64,000 bases of DNA. Origin: Lachnospiraceae bacterium (GTDB lineage: Bacteria > Bacillota > Clostridia > Lachnospirales > Lachnospiraceae). The translations under genes were made by a program, and so were the position numbers. The notes beneath the pieces are model-generated. The model was not told where the DNA came from and did not search any database. It saw only the letters and a program-made list of their open reading frames with translations. The stretch is taken from assembly GCA_949383255.1 (NCBI GenBank), contig CASJPF010000004.1, positions 1-64,000 on the forward strand, given 5' to 3'. The stretch's first letter is position 1; every line of letters starts with the position of its first letter. Shown here in pieces: positions 52,151-61,227 of the stretch.

Positions 52151-54247
52151 TCAGTCAATTTTGTGTAATGTAAAATCGTCAATTGTTCCCCAGCCCTTTG
52201 CGTCACATTGAATGTGGATTCCAATTTTTAGTGTACCATCTGTAACTTTTATAGAAGATATTGTAGGTTCTTGCCAGTTTGCATATCCCTGTGCAGTAAA
52301 TGGATCGGAAACAGTTGTTTCGTTAATATTGGCGTAGAGTTCCATTTGGGCACTCTCGTCAATATCACCGCCTTGGAAACAGGCTTTTAGCTCATAGGTT
52401 CCGGGTTCTAAATCTTTAAATTCTTGTTCAATGTTAAATGACATATCAGATTCTGACCAGAAATGGAAGGAATATTCCCCAGAGTGTGCGTCTGTCTCTT
52501 TTTTCTGAAAATCAGTAGGATTTTTGTCTCCTTCATAAGAGACTTTCCACATGGAGGTATCAGAATCTTCAAAGCTTGGATTGGACACATAGTTGCGTCT
52601 CTCCACATTGACAACACAAAAAGTCTCAGTTTGATTATCTGAACCAAACTTTTCGTCAAGGATGCTACCTGTAATCTCATAAGTGCCAACCTTGGAAGTA
52701 TCGATATTGAGCACCATCTCCTCATACCATTCGATAGGCATAGATGCATTTAGGGCACGGTTGTTGTAGACAACATCCACAGTTTCGGGCATCTCCACGT
52801 CAGAACCAATATTACATGTGACTGTTGGAACGTTAATCATATCAATTGCAGGCTCAGCGTTGGTGCCATATTTTAACCACTTAAAAGTATTTAAGGATTC
52901 TAGCGGTTTTCCAGTTGCGTCAAATAAAGCCTGATTATCCCAAGAACAGCCACCATAGTATTTTCCAGCATCGTTAGGATCATATGCTGCCGCATAGCTG
53001 CTTGCCCAGCCAGATCCAAATTCTTCCCAGATAGGGCTATTGTCAGCGTTTACATCACCGACTGTAATCCAAGCGCCTTCCCAGTAAAAAACACCTAGCG
53101 CGCCCGCATCATTGGCGGTGGCGCAGACATCACGCAGAGCGGTGGATTGACTTTGAACAGTGGCGCCATAGGCGTCAATCAAGTCTGCTTCGCTAACACT
53201 GTTTCCTGAACCGTCAGTGTCTTCTGTAGTATAACAGTAAGCAGTCTCAGCAATCAGCGTTTTTTTACCATATTTGTCTTGGATATTCGCCATAACCTTC
53301 TGAAGATTTTCAAAAGTGCCATGCCAGTATGGATAGTAGGACAGCGCAAAAATATCATAGTCTACCTGAAAAGAGGAGAGTTTATACAAAATAGAATCAA
53401 GACCATCATAGTCGTTTGCATTTGTATAATGTAATGCTACTTGAATGTCTTTGTTATAACTTTCTGCGACTTCACGGATTGCCTTGCTGCCAGAACTCAT
53501 AAGCTTTGCAATATTGGGAATTTGTGTTTCGCCTGCCATGCCATTGTTGGTTTCATTTCCAACTTGAACCATACAGACATCAACGCCATTTTCCAAAAGT
53601 TGTGTCAGACTGTCCTTTGTAAATTCATACAGGGCGTTTGACTTTTCTTCAAGCGAGAAATCAACCCATGCTTTCGGGCACATTTGTTTGGAAGGATCTG
53701 CCCAAAAATCTGAATAATGAAAATCAATACAGACTTTCATACCGTTTTCTGTGGCGCGTTTTCCAAGTGCAATAGCGGTTGCCAGATCGTTATTTCCACC
53801 CCCATATCCATTGCCATTCTCATCAAAGGGGTCATTCCAGATGCGAATGCGCGCATAGTTGACGCCGGCTTCTGCCATTGTAGTAAACACGTCTTGTTCT
53901 TTGCCATCTGCACTGTAATATTTTACACCGCTTTTTTCTTCTGTAAGGATAGAGGACACATCCATTCCACGAATAAAATTATCTGAAAGATTTGGAATTG
54001 GTTCCACATAAATGCCAGCGTCTTCTGCGGCAGTAGGCAGTGGAAAGGCGTTTGTTGTCTGCAGTGGTGTTTGGCTTGGGGGTTCCGCGGCAACAGTCTC
54101 GGAAACGGATGATTCGGGACTTACTACAGTTGATTCTTCAGTTTTAGTAGGGGGTGTGTCCACAGAAGTTTGGTCTGCACCAGCGCCGCATCCAGTGAAG
54201 GACAGGGCAGCTGCCAAAAGGACTGTGATCATTGTTTTCTTTTTCAT
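52151..54247 (-). CDS. GH53 endo-beta-1,4-galactanase lipoprotein
   Basis: 698 residues, ATG after AAGGAGG. Lipobox FTGC (Cys20), Ser/Thr-rich linker, then a GH53 barrel (residues about 85-450): FIRGMDVSSIL, NYARIRIWNDP, KVCIDFHYSDFWADP, acid/base Glu in MVQVGNET and nucleophile Glu in LIAETAYCYT. A Big_4/Ig-like domain follows (about 470-545), then a C-terminal carbohydrate-binding module (about 550-698: NYVSNPSFED, GTYELKACFQGG, GWGTIDDFTL), probably CBM61-like. It cuts galactan in type I arabinogalactan at the cell surface, releasing oligosaccharides; araA may use the arabinose. Confidence 0.92.
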   Translation of the reverse strand: MKKKTMITVLLAAALSFTGCGAGADQTSVDTPPTKTEESTVVSPESSVSETVAAEPPSQTPLQTTNAFPLPTAAEDAGIYVEPIPNLSDNFIRGMDVSSILTEEKSGVKYYSADGKEQDVFTTMAEAGVNYARIRIWNDPFDENGNGYGGGNNDLATAIALGKRATENGMKVCIDFHYSDFWADPSKQMCPKAWVDFSLEEKSNALYEFTKDSLTQLLENGVDVCMVQVGNETNNGMAGETQIPNIAKLMSSGSKAIREVAESYNKDIQVALHYTNANDYDGLDSILYKLSSFQVDYDIFALSYYPYWHGTFENLQKVMANIQDKYGKKTLIAETAYCYTTEDTDGSGNSVSEADLIDAYGATVQSQSTALRDVCATANDAGALGVFYWEGAWITVGDVNADNSPIWEEFGSGWASSYAAAYDPNDAGKYYGGCSWDNQALFDATGKPLESLNTFKWLKYGTNAEPAIDMINVPTVTCNIGSDVEMPETVDVVYNNRALNASMPIEWYEEMVLNIDTSKVGTYEITGSILDEKFGSDNQTETFCVVNVERRNYVSNPSFEDSDTSMWKVSYEGDKNPTDFQKKETDAHSGEYSFHFWSESDMSFNIEQEFKDLEPGTYELKACFQGGDIDESAQMELYANINETTVSDPFTAQGYANWQEPTISSIKVTDGTLKIGIHIQCDAKGWGTIDDFTLHKID

Positions 54248-54293
54248 GTGTTCCTCCTTTTTGCAGCGATTCTGTCAAGAATGGCTGCCAGTT

Positions 54294-54374
54294 ATGCACA
54301 CGGGTGTCCAAATGAAATATGTCAGCAAGCTGGCAGACATCCGGCACGCAAGTAGGGAAAGACTTCCTTACTCG
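54294..54374 (+). repeat. family C dispersed repeat, copy 2
   Basis: ATGCACACGGGTGTCCAAATG, hairpin ATGTCAGC-AA-GCTGGCAGACAT, CGGCACGCAAGTAGGGAA and a second hairpin ending TTCCTTACT. Same layout as 28681-28767. It lies just upstream of the galactanase start, in its promoter or leader region. Confidence 0.75.
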
Positions 54375-54540
54375 ATTTGTGGGTTCTTTATGGATAATAT
54401 TATAGCATAACATTTTATATGAAAATTTGCAAAATCGGAAACAAAAGATGCAAATTCTTTCACAAATTTGTACAAAATGTGGTAAAATAAGTTTGCTGAA
54501 AGATTTTTTGTGTATGTTTTTAGAAAGAGAGGTAACAAAT

Positions 54541-55092
54541 ATGAATAAAGCAGCAGTATTTTTTGGAACAGGTTATGAGGAAATTGAAGCGCTCACAGTG
54601 GTGGATTTGCTGCGGCGCGCAGGGATTGAGACAGTCTGTGTCGCAGTCGACAACGAAACATATGTTACAGGAAGTCACAATATTTCTGTGGCGATGGATG
54701 CAAAGATTGATGCACTTGACTTTGACTGTTTTGATATTCTGGTCTGTCCGGGTGGTATGCCAGGAACCAAGAACCTTGAAGCATGTACAAAGTTGACAGA
54801 ACAGCTTCGGAAGTTTTATGAGCGTGGTAAATTGATTGCGGCAATTTGTGCAGCGCCTAGTATATTTGGACATATGGGTCTGCTAGAAGGAAAGAGGGCT
54901 TGTATTTATCCTGGTATGGAGGCGGAACTGTCTGGAGCAGAGGTTTGCTTTGACAAAGTGGTAAAATCAGGAAATATTATTACAAGTCGCGGTATGGGAA
55001 CGGCGATTGCGTTCTCGCTTGAAATTATTGCTTCGCTTTTAGACCAAGAAACAGCGGATGAATTAAGCGAAAAAATTGTATATATAGGGTAA
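54541..55092 (+). CDS. DJ-1/PfpI family protein
   Basis: 183 residues. The ATG at 54541 has AGAGG upstream; upstream in-frame sequence is non-coding in composition. Class I glutaminase-like fold with nucleophile Cys in LIAAICAAPSI, Glu in GYEEIEALT and GGMPGTKNLE. Members act as glyoxalase III/deglycases or chaperones. Confidence 0.92.
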   Translation: MNKAAVFFGTGYEEIEALTVVDLLRRAGIETVCVAVDNETYVTGSHNISVAMDAKIDALDFDCFDILVCPGGMPGTKNLEACTKLTEQLRKFYERGKLIAAICAAPSIFGHMGLLEGKRACIYPGMEAELSGAEVCFDKVVKSGNIITSRGMGTAIAFSLEIIASLLDQETADELSEKIVYIG

Positions 55093-55122
55093 ACCTAAGT
55101 TTAAGAAGCGGTAGCAAATATT

Positions 55123-55151
55123 TTGACAATTTAGGCACTCAATGGTATAAT
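55123..55151 (+). promoter_or_regulatory. consensus sigma-A promoter of the che-type operon
   Basis: TTGACA at 55123-55128 and TATAAT at 55146-55151 with a 17-bp spacer and an extended TGG before the -10. It lies 76 bp upstream of the cheR start, with no intervening hairpin. It is the best match to consensus that I found in the window and implies strong housekeeping expression of the six-gene operon. Confidence 0.85.
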
Positions 55152-55226
55152 CATCTATACGGTGTGTCTAATTGTTGAAATAAAGTAATAATTAGATATA
55201 AATTAGGTGGATAGAAGGTTTCTCAA

Positions 55227-56030
55227 ATGATAACAGAACAAGAGTTTCAGAGAGTGGCGGCTTATGTAAAAAATAAAGCTGGTATCAACTTAAACGAAAA
55301 GAAGGTTTTGGTTCAGGGAAGACTTGATAGTTATATGCAACGAAAGGGTTACAGCTCCTACGATGCGTTTATGGACCGTGTGGAGCGGTTTCCATCAGGA
55401 CCGGAGGCAGAAGATCTGATGAACGCCCTCACAACAAACCATACATATTTTTGGAGGGAGTATGAACAGTTTTTGTATTTAAAACAGACCGTTTTTCCAG
55501 AGTTGAAAATGCGTACAGAAAACACAAGGGATTGGCATATCTGGTGCGCTGCCTCCTCGACAGGGGAGGAGCCGTACACGCTTGCAATGCTCTGCAAAGA
55601 TTTTTTAGGATTAGAGCAGGCAGAGTGGGACACGAAAGTACTTGCTACGGATATTGACACAAAAGTGCTCGAGAAAGCAGTGAAGGGTATATATGCCAAA
55701 AATTCTGTAGAGCAGCTACCCAATCAGTATGTGCGCCGTTTTTTTAAACAGATTAATCCTGATGAATATCGTGTAAAAGACGAACTCAGAAAGGAAGTGT
55801 TGTTCCGGCAGCTTAATCTAATGAATCCGCTGCCCTTTAGAAAACCGCTTCACGTTGTGTTTATCAGGAATGTTATGATTTATTTTGATGAGCCGACCAA
55901 GGAGCGATTATTAAACAATATTTATGAGAAAATGGCACCCGGCGGGTACCTCTTTATTGGTTCCACGGAATCTATGAGCCAGAACCATTCCCGGTTCCAG
56001 TATATAAGACCATCCATATATAAAAAGTGA
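55227..56030 (+). CDS. cheR: CheR-type chemoreceptor methyltransferase
   Basis: 267 residues, ATG after AGAAGG. An N-terminal helical domain (residues 1-75) precedes the SAM-binding fold: WCAASSTGEEPYTLAM (motif I), ATDIDTKVLEKA and FIRNVMIYFDEPTKERLL. It adds methyl groups to glutamates of methyl-accepting receptors. First gene of the operon. Confidence 0.92.
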   Translation: MITEQEFQRVAAYVKNKAGINLNEKKVLVQGRLDSYMQRKGYSSYDAFMDRVERFPSGPEAEDLMNALTTNHTYFWREYEQFLYLKQTVFPELKMRTENTRDWHIWCAASSTGEEPYTLAMLCKDFLGLEQAEWDTKVLATDIDTKVLEKAVKGIYAKNSVEQLPNQYVRRFFKQINPDEYRVKDELRKEVLFRQLNLMNPLPFRKPLHVVFIRNVMIYFDEPTKERLLNNIYEKMAPGGYLFIGSTESMSQNHSRFQYIRPSIYKK

Positions 56031-56045
56031 TTTAGGAGAAAGAAT

Positions 56046-57086
56046 ATGGGAAAATTAAAGGTTTTATTGGTTGTGGGAGATTTGGAGATGAGAAGGCGGC
56101 TTGGTGCAATTCTTGGCGCAGACAAAGATCTAGATATTGTTGCGGAGGCAAATAACGCCTATGCTGCGCGTGACAAAATTATTGAATGCGAGCCCGATGT
56201 GATGGTTTTATGTCATGATTTGCCTCGAATGCCAGGAATTACATTTTTGGAAAAGCTTATGCCACAGCGAAGCACTGCAACACTTGTCATCGCAGAATCC
56301 CAGTATGAGGATGCAGCATTTCGTGCAGGGGCGAGGGATTTCATTGCTTGTGGGAAAAATTTTGGATTGCTTGAACAGGAAAATATTTGCAATCGACTAA
56401 AAAAGCTTGCGGGCGGAGAGTGGTTAAAAGCGGCAAAAAAGCTGTCTGTGCCAGTGCTGACACAGGTGCTAAACAATAGCAGCAATAGAATATTTGAAAC
56501 GCACTCTACAACAACATCAATTATAGCAATTGGGGCATCAACGGGGGGCACGGAAGCGATTGCTACTGTGGTGCGCGGCTTAAAAAAGGATATTCCAGGA
56601 ATTGTAATGGTGCAGCATATGCCAGAAGGCTATACACAGATGTATGCTCACCGTTTGGACAATGAAGGTGAGGTTTCGGTGAAAGAAGCGGTATCTGGAG
56701 ATGTGGTAAAGCCTGGTCAGATCCTTCTAGCACCCGGGGATAAGCAGATGCGAGTTGTGAAAATTAGTGGAAGATATCAGGTGGAATGCAGATATGGTCC
56801 GCGTGTGACAGGGCATTGTCCGTCAGTGGATGCGCTGTTTGAGTCGGTGGCCCGCGCAGCGGGAAAAGAAGCGATTGGCGTGCTTATGACTGGTATGGGA
56901 AGTGATGGTGCCAAGGGGCTTTTGGCAATGAAAAATGCAGGTGCGCGCACGATAGGACAGGATGAAAAGACGTGTATCGTCTATGGTATGCCCAAGGTGG
57001 CATATGAAATTGGTGCGGTAAACTGGCAGGTGCCGTTGGAACAAATTGCACAGAAAATATATTATTTGTTGGACAAACGACAATAG
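56046..57086 (+). CDS. cheB: CheB-type methylesterase with degenerate receiver domain
   Basis: 346 residues, ATG after AGGAG. The C-terminal methylesterase is intact: GASTGGTEAI (Ser), VMVQHMPEGY (His) and GVLMTGMGSDGAKGL (Asp). The N-terminal receiver is not: the acidic pair is replaced by Val10-Gly11 (KVLLVVGDLEM), the phosphoacceptor position is Cys56 (DVMVLCHDLPRMPG) and the conserved Lys-Pro is Cys-Gly (DFIACGK). It therefore cannot be activated by phosphorylation in the usual way. It sits between cheR and a CheY-like regulator. Confidence 0.9.
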   Translation: MGKLKVLLVVGDLEMRRRLGAILGADKDLDIVAEANNAYAARDKIIECEPDVMVLCHDLPRMPGITFLEKLMPQRSTATLVIAESQYEDAAFRAGARDFIACGKNFGLLEQENICNRLKKLAGGEWLKAAKKLSVPVLTQVLNNSSNRIFETHSTTTSIIAIGASTGGTEAIATVVRGLKKDIPGIVMVQHMPEGYTQMYAHRLDNEGEVSVKEAVSGDVVKPGQILLAPGDKQMRVVKISGRYQVECRYGPRVTGHCPSVDALFESVARAAGKEAIGVLMTGMGSDGAKGLLAMKNAGARTIGQDEKTCIVYGMPKVAYEIGAVNWQVPLEQIAQKIYYLLDKRQ

Positions 57087-57112
57087 AAAATAAGAAAATA
57101 GGAGGCAAAGCT

Positions 57113-57508
57113 ATGAGGATATTGATAGCAGAGGATGATTTTGCCAGCAGAAAGGCAATTTTAAAATTTTTGTCAGCGTATGGAGAATGTGATGTGACAG
57201 TGGATGGTATGGAGGCAATTGATGCCTTTATGATGGCGATTGAGGAGGATGATCCTTATGATCTTGTCTGTCTGGATGTAATGATGCCAGTGATGGACGG
57301 TTATCAAGCGCTCAAAAATATACGTGATATTGAACGGGAACATAATGTGTCACAGAGTGAACAGGCAAAGGTAATTATGACAACGGCGTTGAACGAGGAG
57401 AAAAATGTTAAAATGGCATTTGATCTTGGTTGTACTGTCTACTGTGCAAAGCCGATTGATGTGGAAAAGCTGAGGGATATTCTAAATAAACTTGGATTGA
57501 CAGAATAA
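57113..57508 (+). CDS. CheY-like single-domain response regulator
   Basis: 131 residues, ATG after GGAGG. Complete receiver: D8-D9 acidic pair, Asp55 (LVCLDVMMPVMDG), Thr in MTTAL and Lys in YCAKPID. No output domain. It could accept phosphate from the operon's histidine kinase and relay it. Confidence 0.9.
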   Translation: MRILIAEDDFASRKAILKFLSAYGECDVTVDGMEAIDAFMMAIEEDDPYDLVCLDVMMPVMDGYQALKNIRDIEREHNVSQSEQAKVIMTTALNEEKNVKMAFDLGCTVYCAKPIDVEKLRDILNKLGLTE

Positions 57509-57543
57509 TAGGTTTCTGAGAAAGAGAAAGGGGACAATGCTGC

Positions 57544-58056
57544 ATGGAAGAAAATAAAGAAGTTGAGCTTGTGGAACAGGAGGATATTCGACAGGGAAAA
57601 TATATGACTTTCTGTATTGGGAGTGATGTGTTTGGAATAGAGCTCAAGTATGTAAATGAGATTATACCAATGCAATCTATAGCACCGATTCCGGAGGCAG
57701 AGTGTTATATTAAGGGGCTGATTAATCTGCGAGGCAAGATTATACCAGTGATTGATGTGGCGATCCGATTTGGAAAAGAACTTTTTGAGTATAATGACCG
57801 CACTTGTATTATTGTTGTGGATGTTCAGAATGTTGTTGTGGGGCTGATTGTCGAGACAATTTTAGAGGTGGTATCCATTGAGGAGGAAGATATTTTGCCG
57901 CCTCCAAATGTCTCAAAAGCAAACGCACAGGCAAAATTTATCCGTGGTATTGGAAAGATTGGTGACAGTATTAAACTGCTGCTTGATCCAGTAAAGCTTT
58001 TGAGCGACAATTCCCTTGATTTTGTGGATAAGCAGGAAGAAGAAGAGGAAGAATAA
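57544..58056 (+). CDS. cheW: CheW-type coupling protein with acidic tail
   Basis: 170 residues, ATG 15 bases after AAAGGGGA. CheW fold: YMTFCIGSDVFGIELKYVNEI, GLINLRGKIIPVIDV and IVETILEVVSI. The last eight residues are mostly Glu. CheW normally bridges receptors and CheA; no CheA is encoded here. Its TAA is directly followed by the kinase ATG. Confidence 0.9.
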   Translation: MEENKEVELVEQEDIRQGKYMTFCIGSDVFGIELKYVNEIIPMQSIAPIPEAECYIKGLINLRGKIIPVIDVAIRFGKELFEYNDRTCIIVVDVQNVVVGLIVETILEVVSIEEEDILPPPNVSKANAQAKFIRGIGKIGDSIKLLLDPVKLLSDNSLDFVDKQEEEEEE

Positions 58057-59517
58057 ATGCCAAAAAGTCGTGAAGAATTTTTTTACTTTGTTTTGAACAA
58101 TAGTCAAGAGTGCATTGTCAAGTATGATTCGCATGGATGCATCAATTATTGTAATGACAGACTTTTGGAACTTACTGGATACAGCGCAGGAGAGTTGATT
58201 GGAACTTATGTTGGAGAGTTATTTCTCAATGTGTTTGTCAATATAAAGGATCATATTGAACTGACAGAGGAATACAAGGATAAAGAAGTGATAGAGACTG
58301 CTTTGTACCGCAAGAATAAGACCTGTTTTCCAGTGGAAATCAAAGTAGTGTCAAAAACTTTTGATGGAGTCGAGGTTATTATCTGTACTGCTGTCGATAT
58401 GACACGATATAAGGAGAGCATCCAAAGGGTAGAGGAGACTACAATACAGATGCAAGAGTCCATGAAGGCAAGAGACGCTTTTGTGGCGAATGTTACGCAT
58501 GAGCTACGCACACCAGTCAATGGAATCAAAGGACATGCGGAGATTTTGATGGAACAGGAGCAGGATTTTCAGAAAATTAATTATATGAAGATGATTCTTG
58601 ACTGCTGTGCAACTATGGAGGGAATTATCAATAATATTTTGGATTTTTCAAAGCTTGAAGCAGGAAAATTCCAGCTAGATGAAAAACCGTTTTCTTTCTA
58701 TGAATTTATGGCAAAGATAGAGAAGATGTTTAATATGCTCACAATGAGAAAAGGGCTTCGGTTCACGCTGAATGTAGCGCAGGAGATTCCAGATAAAGTG
58801 ATTGGTGATGAATTGCGGTTAACACAGATTTTGAACAATCTTGTGTCCAACGCAGTGAAGTTTACAGAACAGGGGTATGTTGGAATTGAGGTATCTCTAA
58901 ACACAAGAATCAATGATGAAATAGAGTTGTTTTTTCTGGTAGTGGATACTGGAATTGGGCTTTCTCCAGAAGACAAGGATAAGCTGTTTAAGAGCTTTTC
59001 TCAGGTGGATGCCTCTATCACTAGGAAATTTGGCGGCACAGGGCTTGGGCTTTCTATCACAAAAGAACTTGTAACGATGATGCATGGCAAAGTTTGGGCG
59101 GAGGGCGAGAAGGGAAAAGGCTCAACTTTTTCCTTTACAGTGCGTTTAAGGCAAGAACAGGCGCAAGATACAGCTGAGCAGGAACCTTCTATTAGAAAAT
59201 GGAAATATTCTCATAATTTAAATACAATTGCCGGAGAACAGGATTTGATGTATGAGCTTGGCAGTGAGATTAATGCCAGGGAGCTAAGAAAATATTTTGA
59301 AAAGCTCAATATTAGTATGGATATGGAAAATTGGCAGAAGGCAGAGAGTTTTGCCACAATGCTCAAGCAACTGCTCAGTGGAGGATCTAAGGATTTGCAG
59401 CGTTTGACATTCCGAATGGAAATGTCTATCAGAAAGGCTGACTGTGACAAAGCGCGCGATTATGCGCAGAAGGTAAAAGAACAACTATTGCTTGAGGTAG
59501 AAGGGCTGGAGATATAA
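58057..59517 (+). CDS. soluble PAS histidine kinase with C-terminal HPt-like region
   Basis: 486 residues, ATG directly after the cheW stop (AGGAAGAAGAAGAGGAA upstream). PAS domain (5-125), HisKA with His148 in VTHELRTPVNG, HATPase_c with NNLVSNAVKFTE, DTGIGLS and GGTGLGLSI. No membrane helix. The C-terminal 105 residues (WKYSHNLNTIAGEQDLMYELG onward) are a helical bundle resembling HPt or a receptor-like tail, without a clear phosphoryl His. It may replace CheA in this pathway. Confidence 0.85.
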   Translation: MPKSREEFFYFVLNNSQECIVKYDSHGCINYCNDRLLELTGYSAGELIGTYVGELFLNVFVNIKDHIELTEEYKDKEVIETALYRKNKTCFPVEIKVVSKTFDGVEVIICTAVDMTRYKESIQRVEETTIQMQESMKARDAFVANVTHELRTPVNGIKGHAEILMEQEQDFQKINYMKMILDCCATMEGIINNILDFSKLEAGKFQLDEKPFSFYEFMAKIEKMFNMLTMRKGLRFTLNVAQEIPDKVIGDELRLTQILNNLVSNAVKFTEQGYVGIEVSLNTRINDEIELFFLVVDTGIGLSPEDKDKLFKSFSQVDASITRKFGGTGLGLSITKELVTMMHGKVWAEGEKGKGSTFSFTVRLRQEQAQDTAEQEPSIRKWKYSHNLNTIAGEQDLMYELGSEINARELRKYFEKLNISMDMENWQKAESFATMLKQLLSGGSKDLQRLTFRMEMSIRKADCDKARDYAQKVKEQLLLEVEGLEI

Positions 59518-59521
59518 TAAT

Positions 59522-60616
59522 ATGAATGAAACATCACAAAATAATAGTGAGATTAGTATTCTTGTTGTGGATGATGTCGAGGTAAACCTGATTATTCTGG
59601 AGGAGATTATTAAAAATATGGGATATCAGGCATTGCTTGCCCAGAGTGTAAAGGAGGCATTGCAAGTTATTGAGGACAGTGACACGCTGCCAAAAGTCAT
59701 TTTGTCAGATATTTCTATGCCAGAAATCGATGGATTTACATTTTGCTCTATGTTAAAAAATGATCCATACACCAAAGAGATTCCAGTAATTTTTATATCG
59801 GCGATGGACACCGCTTCCGATCTCAGCAAAGGATTTGAATTAGGTGCCGTGGACTATATCCCAAAGCCATTTGAGAAGACAGAGGTTGAGATGCGCATCT
59901 CAACGCACCTTAAGATTTACACAATGCAGCGGGAACTTGAAGAAAACAACAGGCGACTCAATCTTGTGGTGGCGCGCCAGATGGAAAAATTGCGGATAGA
60001 GCAGAAAAATATTATGACAGCGCTGGCAAGACTTGTGGAGAGCAGGGAAAATGTGTCTGGCACACACTATAAGAACATCTTGTACAACAGCCGCATTCTC
60101 GCAGAAGGTATGCAGCTTTCGCCAAAATTTGAAGACGAAGTGACAGATGATTTTATTGATACAATTGAGTCTAGTGCAGGGTTGCATGATATTGGGAAAC
60201 TAATGATACCGGACCACATTCTTCTTAAAAATGCCCCGCTTAATGATGAGGAGCGCAAAATTATGTGTTCTCATGCAGAACTTGGCGCTAGAACACTCAA
60301 TGATATTTATGAAGGCGTTGAAAAAAATGATTTTATTGAGATGGCGATTGACATTGCATGGTATCATCATGAGTGCTGGGATGGATCCGGTTATCCCAAA
60401 GGTTTAAAAGGAAATGAAATTCCATTGTCTGCACGTATCGTAAAGATTGTGGATGTGTTTGATGCGATGATTGGAGAACGGCGTTATAAAAAGCCAATCC
60501 CACTCGAACAGACACTTGCTTATATGCAAGAGAACGCAGGAACAATATTTGACCCAGATATTATTCGTGTATTTATGCGCATTTATCGCAATTTTAAAGG
60601 GATTCATCTCGAATGA
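59522..60616 (+). CDS. response regulator with HD-GYP cyclic-di-GMP phosphodiesterase domain
   Basis: 364 residues, ATG with GGAG upstream. Receiver (1-125) with Asp63 (LSDISMPEIDG) and the expected Lys in YIPKPFE. A coiled-coil linker, then HD-GYP domain: LHDIGKLMIPDHIL (HD), HAELGARTL, YHHECWDGSGYPKGLKG (GYP) and ARIVKIVDVFDAM. All metal ligands are present, so it should hydrolyse cyclic-di-GMP under control of the upstream kinase. Last gene of the operon. Confidence 0.9.
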   Translation: MNETSQNNSEISILVVDDVEVNLIILEEIIKNMGYQALLAQSVKEALQVIEDSDTLPKVILSDISMPEIDGFTFCSMLKNDPYTKEIPVIFISAMDTASDLSKGFELGAVDYIPKPFEKTEVEMRISTHLKIYTMQRELEENNRRLNLVVARQMEKLRIEQKNIMTALARLVESRENVSGTHYKNILYNSRILAEGMQLSPKFEDEVTDDFIDTIESSAGLHDIGKLMIPDHILLKNAPLNDEERKIMCSHAELGARTLNDIYEGVEKNDFIEMAIDIAWYHHECWDGSGYPKGLKGNEIPLSARIVKIVDVFDAMIGERRYKKPIPLEQTLAYMQENAGTIFDPDIIRVFMRIYRNFKGIHLE

Positions 60617-60683
60617 TAGAATATGACAGTTTAGTAAAAATATACCACTCATAAAACTTTTTACTCCGTTAATACTAGGATTA

Positions 60684-60757
60684 AGACAAGCGGAAAAAAC
60701 GTAGAGACAGTCAAGGATTCTTTTCAAAGAGCCATATGACAATCGCTTGTCTTTGAA
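60684..60757. repeat. intergenic inverted repeat
   Basis: AAGACAAGCG and CGCTTGTCTT bracket 55 bp between the HD-GYP gene and the spore-protein gene. It may form a terminator or a larger structure; no second copy seen. Confidence 0.4.
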
Positions 60758-60804
60758 GATAGATTGAAATAGAGAGCAAAAATGAATTGACGGAGGTAAA
60801 AATT

Positions 60805-61011
60805 ATGTCATCACAAAACAGATCAAACAGAGTAGAAGTTCCAGAGGCAAAGGCAGCAATGGATCGCTTTAAGACTGAGGTTGCATCAGAGCTTGGTGTA
60901 AACTTAAAGGAAGGTTACAACGGGGACCTCACATCACGCGAAGCAGGAAGCATCGGTGGCGAGATGGTCAGAAGAATGGTAAAGAGCTATGAGGAGTCTT
61001 TAAACAAATAG
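60805..61011 (+). CDS. small acid-soluble spore protein, alpha/beta type
   Basis: 68 residues. The ATG at 60805 follows GGAGG. Typical alpha/beta SASP sequence: VPEAKAAMDRFKTEVASELG and the GPR-cleavage-type and DNA-binding region NLKEGYNGDLTSREAGSIGGEMVRRMV. It coats spore DNA, so the organism forms spores or retains the genes. A sigma-G promoter could not be placed with confidence. Confidence 0.93.
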   Translation: MSSQNRSNRVEVPEAKAAMDRFKTEVASELGVNLKEGYNGDLTSREAGSIGGEMVRRMVKSYEESLNK

Positions 61012-61030
61012 GACAAATACAGAGCCAAAA

Positions 61031-61065
61031 AAGAGATGTAGTTTCAATACTACATCTCTTTTTTG
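61031..61065 (+). terminator. Rho-independent terminator after the SASP gene
   Basis: Stem AAGAGATGTAGT / ACTACATCTCTT with loop TTCAAT, then TTTT. Flanked by an A run, so it may work both ways. Confidence 0.88.
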
Positions 61066-61114
61066 CGGTTTTTTACGGAATTTGAAAATTGTTCTTTTAT
61101 TTTTTCAAAGCCTA

Positions 61115-61123
61115 TGCTATAAT
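61115..61123 (+). promoter_or_regulatory. extended -10 promoter of tig
   Basis: TGCTATAAT at 61115-61123 is an extended -10 element; the -35 region is weak (TTTTAT). About 105 bp upstream of the tig start. Confidence 0.5.
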
Positions 61124-61227
61124 TGTAAAATGACTGTAACTGTTACAAATGACAGGGTACGGATTGTACGTGAAAATATATTCATAGCAGGTAGAATTGC
61201 GTGATGTTCGAGGAGGAAATAGGACAA

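Noticed and set aside
60617-60804. Sigma-G promoter for the spore protein
   Set aside because: No convincing pair of TGAATA-like and CATACTA-like boxes at the right spacing was found.
61136-61146. GTAACTGTTAC palindrome in the tig leader
   Set aside because: It resembles part of the family D end but lacks the TCAG portion and flanks. Too short to assign.
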